Both the position numbers and the translations under genes were made by a program. Below are positions 1 to 9,725 of a stretch of 64,000 bases of DNA, piece by piece (position 1 is the stretch's first letter; every line of letters begins with the position of its first letter). This DNA is from Leishmania martiniquensis (taxonomy: Eukaryota; Euglenozoa; Kinetoplastea; Trypanosomatida; Trypanosomatidae), in contig NC_090171.1 in assembly GCF_017916325.1 (NCBI RefSeq), positions 1,064,501 to 1,128,500 on the forward strand, in the 5' to 3' direction. The notes beneath the pieces were generated by a model. The model saw only the letters and a list, made by a program, of their open reading frames with translations. It was not told the origin of the DNA and searched no databases.

Positions 1-282
1 CCCCTCCCATCCTCCTCCCTTCTCTCGTTCCCTCTACGACCGAAGCGGAGAAGCCCTGGTGGGCAAACAATATCGTGCGCCCTCTGTTGCCGGTGTTCCT
101 CCACACGCATCGCATCGGCATTCGCCGTGTCTTTTGCTGTTGTAACGGGTCAGATCACCTTTCGGCTGGCTTCTATGGCGCGCACCAGCGATCCCCACTC
201 CTGTCCCCTCTCGCCCCACCCCACCTTCCCTTCGCTGTGCATCCTGCTGCTGAGTTGCCTTCATGCCTTTCTCTTCATTTTC

Positions 283-284
283 AG
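283..284 (+). promoter_or_regulatory. Candidate spliced-leader trans-splice acceptor for the 440-3196 gene
   Basis: A pyrimidine-rich tract at about 262-282 is followed by its first AG at 283-284. This would leave a 155-nt 5' UTR before the ATG at 440. The pattern is the usual trypanosomatid acceptor; use of this AG is inferred. Confidence 0.5.
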
Positions 285-439
285 CGAGGGCAGCGAGGTC
301 ACACAGGATTTCACCGCATAAAACATATCCCCACTTCAGTAGGCAGAAGCGCCGCATTGGCTGGCGAGTGGAGGCATCGCTCGGTGGGGGAGACCGGTCG
401 GCTTCGCCCTTCCTCTCCGCTTCTTGCTAGTAATCCATA

Positions 440-3196
440 ATGCGCTCTTCAGAGATGCCGCGGGGCGCCGCGTCGCCGGCCCCCCTCTGCCAATGTCTGG
501 CCGCCGACTCGGTCTCGAGCGTGGTTTCGTACCTCCAGCGGGAGGCCATCGTTGATGACCCCAATGCACGGCTACAGGCACTCGGTGAGGTGTTGGCTCA
601 CGTCAACGCGTCGCCAATAGAAGACAGCACTGCTGCTGCCGAAGGCCACGGCGCTGGTGGTCTCACTCCCTCTTCCTCTACGGACGCACGCACGCACGGT
701 GCAAGGTGGAAGTGGGCGGATGTGGTTATGCGTGGGGTAACCGATCCGTGGTCGCGCATCCGCTCTCTCGCTGCACCGGTTATGGCGGACCTGCTAGATG
801 CGGAGGTTCAGCTGGTGCTGCAGCGCCAAGGCGGTAGCGCCAGCTCTCACCTCACGCTGCTCAACAGGACGCCACGGGCTTCTTCGGTGACAACGGCAGC
901 GCCGTGTGGCGCAAAGACGGGCCGGAACGACGAGCTGATTGCGGCCGAGCCCTCGTCGTCGGAGAGTGTGTCGGTGCCACTCGAGTACGTGTGGCACCGG
1001 TGGCGGGACGCGTCGCTTTGGTATGAGCAGGATGGCATTCTACGTGTACTCGCGAAGCTGTACCACCGAAGTGGCACCCCTGCTGGAGATGCCCTTCGCG
1101 CAGACGAGGCGGGTCTACGCTGTTTACTCTTCAACGTTGTCTTTCCCGCACTGCGCCATCCACAGCTCTCCGTGCAGGAGTCCGCGGCGCATGTGCTGGG
1201 CGTCCTCGCTGACCGGAAGAGCACCACCTCCCTCTCTCCGGCCATCACCTCCCTCCTCGTCGATCACGTGTGCCGCACTATAATGCAGGTGCCGGCGCCA
1301 GTCCGCAGTCACTCGCCTGTGAGCTCGCTTTCCGTGGAGGGCACGCACATCTTGGAGGGCCACCTGCTCGCCATGAGCAAGTTGGTGGATGCCGGCATCA
1401 TCCATGTAGAAGACGCCGATGTGATGTCGCTTCTGCTGCGGCTGTCGAGCTATCCGGCGTCGAGCGTGCGCCAATACGTGGCGCAGATTCTGCGGCCGCC
1501 GTCGCTGCATGTGTTCACCTACCTCATGCAGTGGCTATGCGAGCACCACAACTGCGTCCCACAGAGCGCCCAAGGCGACGGAGAGCACAGTGGCAGCGCC
1601 CCAGGCGGCGGGGAGAGCGAATACGACGACGGGGTCAGCTGGCAACGTCTTGAGACAATGATGATGGCCCTGCAGCAACACCTTCTGCACCTGCATACCA
1701 TGTCGGCAGCGATGCAAGACCTGTTTCGCCTGAGCCCCAATGCGCAAGACATCCTGACCCCGGCCACATTCTCGACGTCGCTATCCGTCGTCTTTCAGGC
1801 AACGCACTCGCCCCGCTTCGAGGTGGCACGGCTGGGGCTACAGCTATTCCCTTTGCTGCTGCAACTCGGCCTCCGCTTCTGCCCGTCGGCTGCGCTGCCG
1901 CACGTCTTCGAGGCATGCTCCGGCTGTGAGGGTTGCGTGCAGGCAGAACTGAATCGACTCGCCGCGTACGGGGCCTTGGAGACCTTGACGAAGGCGCAAA
2001 CGTACGTGGCCACGTGCGTGGTGCCGACGATGTGGTGGTTTCTGACCATCCGGCGGTTGGTGGCGGAAGTGAGGGGAAAGATGGCGCCGTCGCAGGCGGC
2101 TGGGACACCGTGCGAGACGCGTGCGCAGGTGGAGGACGTCGTGCAGCCGTACGCCACCCTGGAGCAGGTCCAGTTCGCGTCACACGCGCACCTCCGTGGA
2201 GACGCGAGTAGCGGCACCGCGCCGCCGTGTGCCGCGGCAACGTGTGCACTGCTGCCTCTCACTGCATACTTTTCGACGGTGATGAACCCGAAGGAGTGGC
2301 ACCGATGCGTCGATGAGCTGCTTGCGCCAAGCTGGTGGACCGGGTTGCTGGCGGATCCGGCGCAGAGGGAGCAGGCGCGCTTCGGGCCAGACTTTGTGCA
2401 CGCGGTGCACCGGCGCGGCACGCATAATGAGAGGCGGCGCGTTGTCGAGCTTGTACCGACACTTGCGGCGGCCTTGGTCGACGCACCGACGCACCAGCAG
2501 TGCCTCCTTGTGGCAATGATCCGAGTGGCAGTGACGGCACACCTATCGGAGGCCGCAGCAGTGAAGGAGCAGGCGTTGTCTTCAGTCTACCACGAGGCCT
2601 ACGCGGCGCCGGCGCTCGCCGAGGGTGGCGACACGGTGCCACTTGGCCATGTGTGGCTGAAAGACTTCATACCGACGCAGGAAGCTATCCCGACGGCGGT
2701 GCTGTGGGGCGAGCCAGCAAAAGTGAGGGAAGAGCCTATCGTCCTTGACGAAAGCACAGCGGCCGTCTCCGAGGCAATCGAGAAGAGGTGCCACCAGGAG
2801 CTATATCAGTCCCCTCAGACAGAACCGGTGGTGCTGCGCGAGCTACGTGCGCTCATTGTGAGCCTGTCGCGACCGAGCATGAGGGCACCGAACGGGGCGC
2901 ACCTCTTCTGGTACACCGCAGCGCTCGCCGCGGTCTTTGGGCGGCTGGAGGAGGTGTGCCCACAGTGGCGGGAGACGGTCGACAGCAGCGGCTGCAAGGA
3001 TGAGGGCCACTGGGACGATTGGGACGACGACGAGGACGGCGCCGCAGAAGGTATCTACGCGACGGAGGAGTTGAGGAACGCTAAGGCGTTGGTGGCGACT
3101 CTGCGCGAGCGCTCGGCGGCGTGGCCGGAGGCGCGCGACGTGGCGGCTGCCGAGGACCCCTTCCGCGCCAGCCTCGCCGTCCTCGCGGCCCTCTGA
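440..3196 (+). CDS. Conserved-looking helical-repeat (HEAT/ARM-like) protein of unknown function, 918 aa
   Basis: I do not recognise the family. The protein is alpha-helical in composition. Residues about 90-480 hold successive Leu/Ala-rich helical pairs, for example the segment with LSVQESAAHVLGVLADRK and the following LLVDHV helix, which resemble HEAT/ARM solenoid repeats. The C-terminus carries an acidic WDDWDDDEDG patch near residue 855-865 and ends in an Ala-rich helix. No signal peptide, membrane segment or catalytic motif is visible. The ATG at 440 is the first in frame and follows a plausible trans-splice acceptor at 283-284. It is the only convincing + strand protein gene here and runs toward the tRNA cluster, so it is the last gene of a converging transcription unit. 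A scaffold or assembly role is a guess from fold alone. Confidence 0.85.
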   Translation: MRSSEMPRGAASPAPLCQCLAADSVSSVVSYLQREAIVDDPNARLQALGEVLAHVNASPIEDSTAAAEGHGAGGLTPSSSTDARTHGARWKWADVVMRGVTDPWSRIRSLAAPVMADLLDAEVQLVLQRQGGSASSHLTLLNRTPRASSVTTAAPCGAKTGRNDELIAAEPSSSESVSVPLEYVWHRWRDASLWYEQDGILRVLAKLYHRSGTPAGDALRADEAGLRCLLFNVVFPALRHPQLSVQESAAHVLGVLADRKSTTSLSPAITSLLVDHVCRTIMQVPAPVRSHSPVSSLSVEGTHILEGHLLAMSKLVDAGIIHVEDADVMSLLLRLSSYPASSVRQYVAQILRPPSLHVFTYLMQWLCEHHNCVPQSAQGDGEHSGSAPGGGESEYDDGVSWQRLETMMMALQQHLLHLHTMSAAMQDLFRLSPNAQDILTPATFSTSLSVVFQATHSPRFEVARLGLQLFPLLLQLGLRFCPSAALPHVFEACSGCEGCVQAELNRLAAYGALETLTKAQTYVATCVVPTMWWFLTIRRLVAEVRGKMAPSQAAGTPCETRAQVEDVVQPYATLEQVQFASHAHLRGDASSGTAPPCAAATCALLPLTAYFSTVMNPKEWHRCVDELLAPSWWTGLLADPAQREQARFGPDFVHAVHRRGTHNERRRVVELVPTLAAALVDAPTHQQCLLVAMIRVAVTAHLSEAAAVKEQALSSVYHEAYAAPALAEGGDTVPLGHVWLKDFIPTQEAIPTAVLWGEPAKVREEPIVLDESTAAVSEAIEKRCHQELYQSPQTEPVVLRELRALIVSLSRPSMRAPNGAHLFWYTAALAAVFGRLEEVCPQWRETVDSSGCKDEGHWDDWDDDEDGAAEGIYATEELRNAKALVATLRERSAAWPEARDVAAAEDPFRASLAVLAAL

Positions 3197-3493
3197 ACGC
3201 CATGCAATGGCCTCGTCGCCGCGGCGCGCGTTGTTTCATCTGTGTCAAACTGCGAGCATTGACCCCAGTGGGATGGTATTCATTATTCTGCCCACGCAGG
3301 CGCCGTCATCGAAGAGAATCCCTGAATGATACATGCGCTCGCCCCGCCACAGATGCGCGAGGTGGCAATACAAGTCGCTGCATCGTCTTCAGCCCTGCCC
3401 CGGACTCTCTATGCGTACATCTTCCGTCCTTGTCGTCCCTCGTCCGCGCCCACGCGCCGCCATAATCCACTACCTGAGTCGCCCACCATCAGC

Positions 3494-3564
3494 GCGCAGT
3501 TGGTCTAGTGGTAGAATTCTCGCCTGCCACGCGGGAGGCCCGGGTTCGATTCCCGGACTGCGCA
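3494..3564 (+). tRNA. tRNA-Gly(GCC)
   Basis: A 71-nt cloverleaf. The acceptor strands GCGCAGT and ACTGCGC pair perfectly and the discriminator is A at 3564. The A box (TGGTCTAGTGG) and B box (GGTTCGATTCC) are intact. The anticodon loop CTGCCAC gives anticodon GCC. No CCA is encoded, as is normal for eukaryotes. It is identical to the minus-strand copy at 3818-3888. Confidence 0.97.
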
Positions 3565-3681
3565 AACTTTCCCCGCATGCGAGACGCGGCTAAAGGCGCG
3601 CCCCGGGGGACCAGCCCCCCCGCTAGGCCGGCAGACGAAGGCGAGGCACCCCCAATAGCCGTGTTTTTAAGGGAAAAGAAA

Positions 3682-3753
3682 AGGCCGCTAGGGGGATCGA
3701 ACCCCTGACCTCCGTCTTACTAGGACGGCGCTCTACCATTGAGCTAAGCAGCC
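3682..3753 (-). tRNA. tRNA-Thr(AGT)
   Basis: A 72-nt cloverleaf on the minus strand. The acceptor GGCTGCT pairs with AGCGGCC, with one G-U. The D arm is GCTCAATGGTAGAGC and the anticodon loop CTAGTAA gives AGT. The T arm reads GGGGTTCGATCCCC. Downstream on the minus strand is a CTTTTCTTTTCCC stretch, a good RNA polymerase III terminator. Confidence 0.95.
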
Positions 3754-3817
3754 TCTGGGTTTTTGGTCGTATACGCTTAGCATGCGAGTCACATTTACGT
3801 GAGATCCAGGAAAGAGT

Positions 3818-3888
3818 TGCGCAGTCCGGGAATCGAACCCGGGCCTCCCGCGTGGCAGGCGAGAATTCTACCACTAGACCAACTGCGC
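3818..3888 (-). tRNA. tRNA-Gly(GCC), second copy
   Basis: Identical over all 71 nt to the + strand tRNA-Gly at 3494-3564, but inverted. All cloverleaf pairs, boxes A and B, anticodon GCC and discriminator A are the same. The flanks of the two copies are unrelated, so the identity stops at the gene ends. Confidence 0.97.
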
Positions 3889-3961
3889 GTCGCAGCGCTG
3901 CGAGAAAAGACAGGCTGACTCATTTGTAGTCACTTCTGTATACCCCACGCCGTTTGTCGAT

Positions 3962-4033
3962 GGTCCAGTGGTCTAGTGGCATGATTCTCCCTTAGGGTGG
4001 GAGAGGTCCCGGGTTCAATTCCCGGCTGGACCC
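3962..4033 (+). tRNA. tRNA-Pro(AGG)
   Basis: A 72-nt cloverleaf. The acceptor GGTCCAG pairs with CTGGACC, followed by discriminator C. The anticodon stem is TCTCCC/GGGAGA with loop TTAGGGT, giving anticodon AGG. The T arm is CCGGGTTCAATTCCCGG. TTTT follows at 4034-4037 as terminator. Confidence 0.96.
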
Positions 4034-4060
4034 TTTTCCCTCGGCATCCAAGAAAGAGAG

Positions 4061-4131
4061 CGCCACCTCGCGAACCGAACCCGACACGCTTGAGAAAGGA
4101 AGCAGCATCCCTTCCACTGCACCAGTAAGGG
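4061..4131 (-). pseudogene. tRNA-like relic with Pol III box A and box B
   Basis: On the minus strand a perfect A-box match (TGGTGCAGTGG, 4114-4124) and a near B box (GGTTCGGTTCG, 4071-4081) are 43 nt apart start to start, the spacing found in real tRNA genes. Placing these in a cloverleaf, the would-be acceptor strands form only about 4 of 7 pairs and the T stem has one mismatch, so it should not fold as a working tRNA. It lies right beside four intact tRNA genes. A decayed tRNA gene is the simplest reading; identity cannot be assigned safely. Confidence 0.45.
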
Positions 4132-4133
4132 AG

Positions 4134-6621
4134 GGTCGCAAGCAGGCGTGCTTGCTGGCGCGCCACATGCAGGGAAACAGCTGTCGCCATGCATTCCACG
4201 ATGGCCGGTCACATGTGCGCACCTTCCCGTAAGCCTTGCGCAGGGAGGTGTGAACGCAAGATCCTCAGGTGATTGTTCACTTAGTGCTGAACTATAAACT
4301 CCAACACTCCTACTGCAGGGAATATTTGGTCCCACCACGGGTGGGGAAGCTTCTTTTTGTCCCTCCTCCTCGGCACCTGAGCAGGCGCCAAGTGTACTGA
4401 GGAAAGAGGAAGCGTGTGCCCCCCCCTTTTGTCATGCGGTGGCCTCACGGCCTGCTCTCCAGCGAACTTGCGCAGTCCGCCTGAACGCATCTCGCTGAAA
4501 TCACCTTTGCTTCTGCTGTGGCGCTGCAGCCTCGATGCACACGGCCACAATCACAGCTCAGCAACAGCCGGCACGCAACAGCGGGTGGAGGAGGGGGTGC
4601 GCGATACAGGCCAGACAACGTGCGATGCACAGAGGCAACGTAACTCCAAGGCAACGCACTTTCCTGAGCAATCATCATACCCCTTCCACACACGCACACA
4701 CCGCTATTCCCCCGTTTCTGTCATGCTGCAGGCGGAGCAGGGTATCATCCTCGTCAAGATGTCTGCTGGTGTGGCCGGGCTTTTGCTTCTGCAAGAGCAG
4801 AAAGTCTCGAGGGAGGCAATGATTGCTTCCGAGGCAGTCCCTGGCGCTCGCAGTGATGCCCCCCCGTCCAAACGAGCCAATGAAATCTGAAAGCGCACCC
4901 TCTGTTCTTGCTCATAATTTAGAAAAGGGATCCACGGCTCACGTTCGAAGGGGCCCAACAGAGGTGCAGGTGTCCTCTGCAAGGGAGTGTGGTGGGAAAG
5001 CATAAGATGCGGACAGAACGAGAGAGAAGGCAGAAAACCGGAGGGGAAAAAATCGCCGAGGACCGCACCGTAGACAACAAACGTGCATGTCTCAGACGAA
5101 GGGGGGGTCTGAGGAGCAGCGAGGTAGGACGACCCGTGTAGATTTCTCAGGAGGCGCGTCTGACTCGGCCAAGAGGAATCGGAGGAAAAAATACGCGAGA
5201 GGAGGTAGGGAGCGAGGGCAAAGGCGAGAGAGTCTCTAAAAGAAACGAAAAGCACAGATAAAAAAAAAACGAGAACGCCATTCCTTACCGAATGTGTGGG
5301 CTGCGCTCCTGGAGAGAGTCGCTCAAGCGAGAGATGGGTGAAGAAAAGAAAGCAGAGGACACAAACCCGGCCAAGCAGAAAGCGCTGACTGTACCTAAAA
5401 GGAACGGAAAATCCCATGAGTGGAGACACTCACAGGAAAGGCATCCGTCGTGACTGTATTGCCGTCCACCATTCGACTTTCCACCGCGCTTGGTGTGCTG
5501 GTGTCTACGCTGCATAAAACTTGATAAGCATACAAGGTGGGGGTAGGAAGGAGGAGGGGGGGCCTCATTCTCTCTAGCGGGTGTGTCGCGTAACGAAAAA
5601 AAAGAAAATGGGGGAGACGGTAGCTAGCGAGATGTGTTTTTTTTATTTCGTAGCGGAAATTGTTGCTCGGGTAGGGAAAGAGGATAGGCGCAAGAGTTCA
5701 TGCAGGTTACAAAAAGAATTCTACCATCATGAGACGGCGTCTCGCGGACCGGACCCACATATGCTAGGAGGAGAAGTGTTTTTTCTTTTCCTTGACAGTT
5801 GCTGCTGGCCAGCTTGTCAGCTCAGCCAAGCGTGAAGGATCTCTGGTTCCTCTTGATCACTCGTGGGGTTTGGGGGCGCGAAGGAACAGCAATGATGGCG
5901 GGTGCTGACAGCCTCCTCGGCAAGCTTTTACCATAAGGTGCGCAATTTAGTTCGTCTGGGCGATTGGGGGGGAGGGGGGAAGCGATACACAATAAGAGGG
6001 GAGAACGGGGGTGTGCAAAAGAAAAAAAATGAGGTTGGGAGGGGAAGGGGGGCAGATGACACCTATCCACAGCCGAGCCTGCAAGGGTGCACTGGTTCTC
6101 CTCTTCGCCCCTTTTTTTCAGCACGCATTTGGAGCAGTGCGCATGAAAGGCACTGCAATTCCACTCAACCGCTTCCATCGTGTCAACCTCCACCAGCATG
6201 CTAAGCTGATGCTCTCTCTCCTTTCGCGCGGAATCCACCGCTCTGGGGAGCGCAAAGGCGGGGCGGGTTGTTGGGTCCTGCGAAGGCCGAGAGCGAGGAT
6301 GAGATTGGTTGTGGTTAATGTAATAAAAGCAATTTCACAAAGAAACGCCAAGGGGGCGCATAATCTGTCGCAAGCACGTCCCACACAGCACGCACGGGAG
6401 AAGAGGCGCGCAGCAATGCTCACAGAACGGACTCAGAGAACGTGTAGGTGTGGGCGCTTGAACATCGACGTGTTGAGTGCATGGCAAATACATACGCTCG
6501 CAGAAGCACTGTCGAAGAGAAGGAAGTGGTGTGTGTATCATTGATGCACTGAAAGCGGCGCCGTGGCTTCTTTGGTATAAATATAAAGGCGAAAAATATG
6601 ACCGATAGCTTCGACAGGTCC
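4134..6621. other. Convergent strand-switch region without genes; includes the 3' UTR of acid phosphatase 1
   Basis: No ORF here has coding character. The stretch holds A-runs (for example 5260-5268), a T-run at 5636-5643 and polypurine patches. Transcription from the left arrives on the + strand and from the right on the minus strand, so this is where two polycistronic units end. The right part (to about 6621) must contain the 3' UTR of the acid phosphatase gene. Confidence 0.6.
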
Positions 6622-8175
6622 TCAGACAATAAGTGCCTCGCTTCCCTCGCTCTGGGTCCTCTTGTAACGCTTCCACACCTCCATGCCGCCGATGCTCGCC
6701 ACTGCTCCGGCGATGAATAGTACAATGCCCAGGAAAGCAATGCCGCCTCTGGACATCGACGACGAGGCAGACTCGGAGTCGGACGCCGGTATGCGGTGGC
6801 AGCCGTATCCGTTCCCGTCGAGGTAGTAGCCGTCGCCGCAAGCGTATTTGCCGCAATGCTTGCGGTAGAAAAGGCAGTCCTCGGACAGGGTGCGGTTGTC
6901 GCCGACAGCGTCGACCGGGCAGTCCATGCGGCCTAGCAGGCCAGGGTCGATATAGCACGTGCCCATTGGACTCGCCGGCGCCATCGAGTTGATGAAGCGC
7001 TCAAAGTCGGCGAAGGGGCAGATGCTATCCACTGCAATGTACGTTGTGCCTTTCGCGTCCTGGCAACGCATGTCGAAGTGCCTCAGCGCGAAGGTGAAAT
7101 TGGTTGCCGGAGTCGCACCAGGGTGGCCACGCAGCACCCGCACGTAAAAGGTCGACGACGACGACGGCGCCGGCGCGTCCGCGAGCGACAGGAGCTCAAT
7201 GATGAACGCCGCACCAAAGGGCGGCAGCATCGCCTCCATCGAGCTGTCACCAAGCGAAACCGCGAGAGGGGAGATGGTGGTGTCGTGTGCACTGTACTGG
7301 TACAGCTTGTACAGCGGTGCGTTTTTGCGTTGCTGGTGCATCCGCATGTTTCTCACCAGCAGGCTTGTCAGGTGGTAGTACGGCGCACCCTGCTTCCTGT
7401 GTGCAGGGTTGCTGGCGTTGTAGGCGAAGTAGAAGTGCGAGCTCATCGCCGTTACAGCGCACACGTCGTCCAGGTGCTCCCGAAGCAGCGGGTATTGAGA
7501 GAGCGCACCAGTGGATTGGTACGCGTGCGCAATGTCGCACAGCCGCTCTGCGCATCGAACGCGCAGAGTGTGGTTGGCGCAGAACCCCTGCGAGTGTACC
7601 TCTGCCGCAACCGCCTGCAGCTGGGCAAACGGCATTCGGTGGTCCAGCACTGGGTTGCACACTTCCTGCAGCTCCCGCGCCGCGTAGTTGTAGCGAGCGC
7701 GAATCATCGGCACCGCGGAGCTGAGTAGTAGTACATCATCCGCGCTGCTCACCGTGTGTATCGCGGGAAAGAAAGCTGAGACATTCGGGAAGAGACCCTG
7801 GAGCAGCGCGTTAGCGCTCTGTAGCGTCCGCAGCACATCCGTTGAGCGCGTGTACGAGATGGACAGGTTGTACGAGAGGGACGGGAAGTACGGCTCCGAC
7901 ACCACCGTTGAGTCTCCCGTGTAGCGGTGTCGGAGGAACTCACCCAACCTCTCCAGCATCAGCTGGCCCTCGAAGTTGAGAAACCCGCACGGGTACTCGG
8001 TGCCGCAGATGAGCGACTGGTTGCTGTCGACGATTGGGGAGCGGGCGCCGTGACGGTGCACCACCTGCACCAGCTCCACCTTATACTTCGGTGCCGCCGA
8101 CACCACCGCTGCGCTGACCAGCACGGCCAACATCACCGCGAAGCGGTAGAAGAAAGCGATACCTCCCCGCATCAT
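6622..8175 (-). CDS. Membrane-bound histidine acid phosphatase 1, 517 aa
   Basis: Histidine acid phosphatase that should hydrolyse phosphomonoesters on the luminal or outer side of the membrane. I start it at the ATG at 8175 (MMRGG). The open frame continues upstream, but that extension is Ser/Pro/Leu-rich and corresponds to a pyrimidine-rich 5' UTR. Residues about 1-25 form a signal peptide. The catalytic RHGARSP follows near residue 38, the second arginine motif (TRSTDVLRTLQSA) near 105, and the proton-donor HD in YSAHDTT. Several NxS/T sites suggest N-glycosylation. A C-terminal cysteine-rich segment precedes a single membrane helix (GIAFLGIVLFIAGAVASIGG) and a short basic tail ending SEALIV. 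A paralogue sits at 17471-19231, with a glycerophosphodiesterase between them. All known catalytic residues are present. Confidence 0.93.
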   Translation of the reverse strand: MMRGGIAFFYRFAVMLAVLVSAAVVSAAPKYKVELVQVVHRHGARSPIVDSNQSLICGTEYPCGFLNFEGQLMLERLGEFLRHRYTGDSTVVSEPYFPSLSYNLSISYTRSTDVLRTLQSANALLQGLFPNVSAFFPAIHTVSSADDVLLLSSAVPMIRARYNYAARELQEVCNPVLDHRMPFAQLQAVAAEVHSQGFCANHTLRVRCAERLCDIAHAYQSTGALSQYPLLREHLDDVCAVTAMSSHFYFAYNASNPAHRKQGAPYYHLTSLLVRNMRMHQQRKNAPLYKLYQYSAHDTTISPLAVSLGDSSMEAMLPPFGAAFIIELLSLADAPAPSSSSTFYVRVLRGHPGATPATNFTFALRHFDMRCQDAKGTTYIAVDSICPFADFERFINSMAPASPMGTCYIDPGLLGRMDCPVDAVGDNRTLSEDCLFYRKHCGKYACGDGYYLDGNGYGCHRIPASDSESASSSMSRGGIAFLGIVLFIAGAVASIGGMEVWKRYKRTQSEGSEALIV

Positions 8176-9160
8176 CGGTGACAGTGAAAAGCGAGAGAGA
8201 GAGAGAGGAGGGGGGATGAGGGGGAGAGGGGAGGTTTCTGGTGCGAGAGGAGTGCGCAGTTGTGAAAACGAGTGAAAAGAGAAGGGCAGAGACCACCAGC
8301 AGTGGTGGGAGAAGGAGGAGCGAACGATAGCTGAAAAAAATACATACAAGTGAGGTGGTGAGCAAGACAAGAGGGTAGTGAGCGGGGGCGTGAGCCAGAG
8401 GAGAGACGCTGATTGTGTGAATACAATAGGGGGAGAAGGGGAGGGCGAAGGACGCAAAGGGGGAGGGATTGGCGAGTCTACCAGAGCAGAGGCAACCACA
8501 GCAGAGAGGAAAGAAAAAAAAGGCGCAGTTTTGAGATTGCCCAGCCGTGGCAGCGAGCAAGCACACAAGTGCCTCTGAAGCGCTCGCACGTGTGCGCTGG
8601 ATGGAGGTGGGCTGAAAGAAGTGAGGAAGCCCCAGAAGCCTGCGCAGCCCATCATCATGCTCTCCCCCTATTCGTGCGTCTTCCCGTCCTCACGTGCGGG
8701 TGTGTGTGTGTATGGATCTGAGTGCGGCGGCCGAGAGATACAGCAACGAAGCGCTTCAGCATGTCTGACTCATGCGCACAAAGGGCAGGTGCGGGAAGGA
8801 ACCGCACCAGACACATTCTCAGAGAGGGAGAGAGAGACAGGTGCGCATACTACCGCATGCGCCAGCGCGTGGAATCCATGTATGCTTTCTCGCTCGGCTG
8901 CGACGTTTTTCCAGCTTCCTCCTCTCCTCTTCCGCTCGACGACCCGCGCGGAAGGGGAATCCACGCAGAACGCCGAAACCCATGAGCCCTTCACTTGCGA
9001 GAGAGGAAGAAAAAGGGCCGCCATGAGAGAGACACACGCACACACACAGCGACGCTGACATGGCAGGCGTGCATAGGCGGTTGCGCTTCCTCCGCGTAGC
9101 CGCACTCCGCCATACGGCATGAGTCGGATTCGCATCCCCTCCCACTCCGCCCCTGACACC
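8176..9160. other. Intergenic: 5' UTR region of acid phosphatase 1
   Basis: On the minus strand, 8200-8560 is pyrimidine-rich and would supply the trans-splice signals of the acid phosphatase gene. A (GT)n stretch lies at about 8700-8714. ORFs here are low-complexity and judged non-coding. Confidence 0.5.
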
Positions 9161-9725
9161 CAGGCCCGACCGCGTGACGCGAGGCAGCCGCCGGCACGCC
9201 TGCTACAGCAATGCTTGCCTACGCAGCGACACGAGCACGGTCTCTGCCTCGAGCTCTACCCACCCACACACTTCGAGGGTCGCCTCACACCCGCTCCCGC
9301 CATGCCGGGCGCCGCCAGCTGCACCCCTTCAGGATGGCTCAGGCTCTCCACACAACCAAGCAGCGAGGGCCTGGTGTGTCTGTGTGGTGGTGGTGGTTGG
9401 TGTAGGTTCGAGTCCGGCTGGCACTTGGCCCATCCTATGGCTCGTGCAGACGCGCTCACTGCCGCGGCGTTCGAGGCGATGAATCGCTCTGGCTTCCGCC
9501 GCCGACGTAGATGTGCTTGACCCTGTGCCACCACGAGCAAGTGCTTCGGCCTTGGGAAGGATGGGGGATGGGGGGAGGGGTGCTACCTGATCTCCTTGCA
9601 CAGAGCGGGTGCGGAGGCCCTGGGATGCCACGCACTGCGGTGGCCAAAGCCATTAGGAACGGGGGCGGTGTGGCAGCTAAAAAGGTGAGCACATCTGCAA
9701 AAGAGAAAATGAGAAAAAGAATGGT
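9161..9725 (+). repeat. SIDER-like degenerate retroposon (copy 1)
   Basis: A block of about 560 bp whose 5' part is clearly related to 59975-60135, including an exact 20-nt match starting at GCACGCCTGCTACAG. Later parts (the CACAGAGCGGGTGC region near 9600) also match the second copy after a gap. It ends in an A-rich stretch (9696-9721), as expected for a short retroposon. Length, degeneracy and intergenic site fit the Leishmania SIDER2 class as I remember it. Class assignment and polarity (+ strand, opposite to local transcription) are inference. Confidence 0.5.

Noticed and set aside
8176..8658. Longer acid phosphatase 1 (678 codons) using the upstream start
   Set aside because: The extension is Ser/Pro/Phe low complexity from a pyrimidine-rich 5' UTR and would bury the signal peptide.
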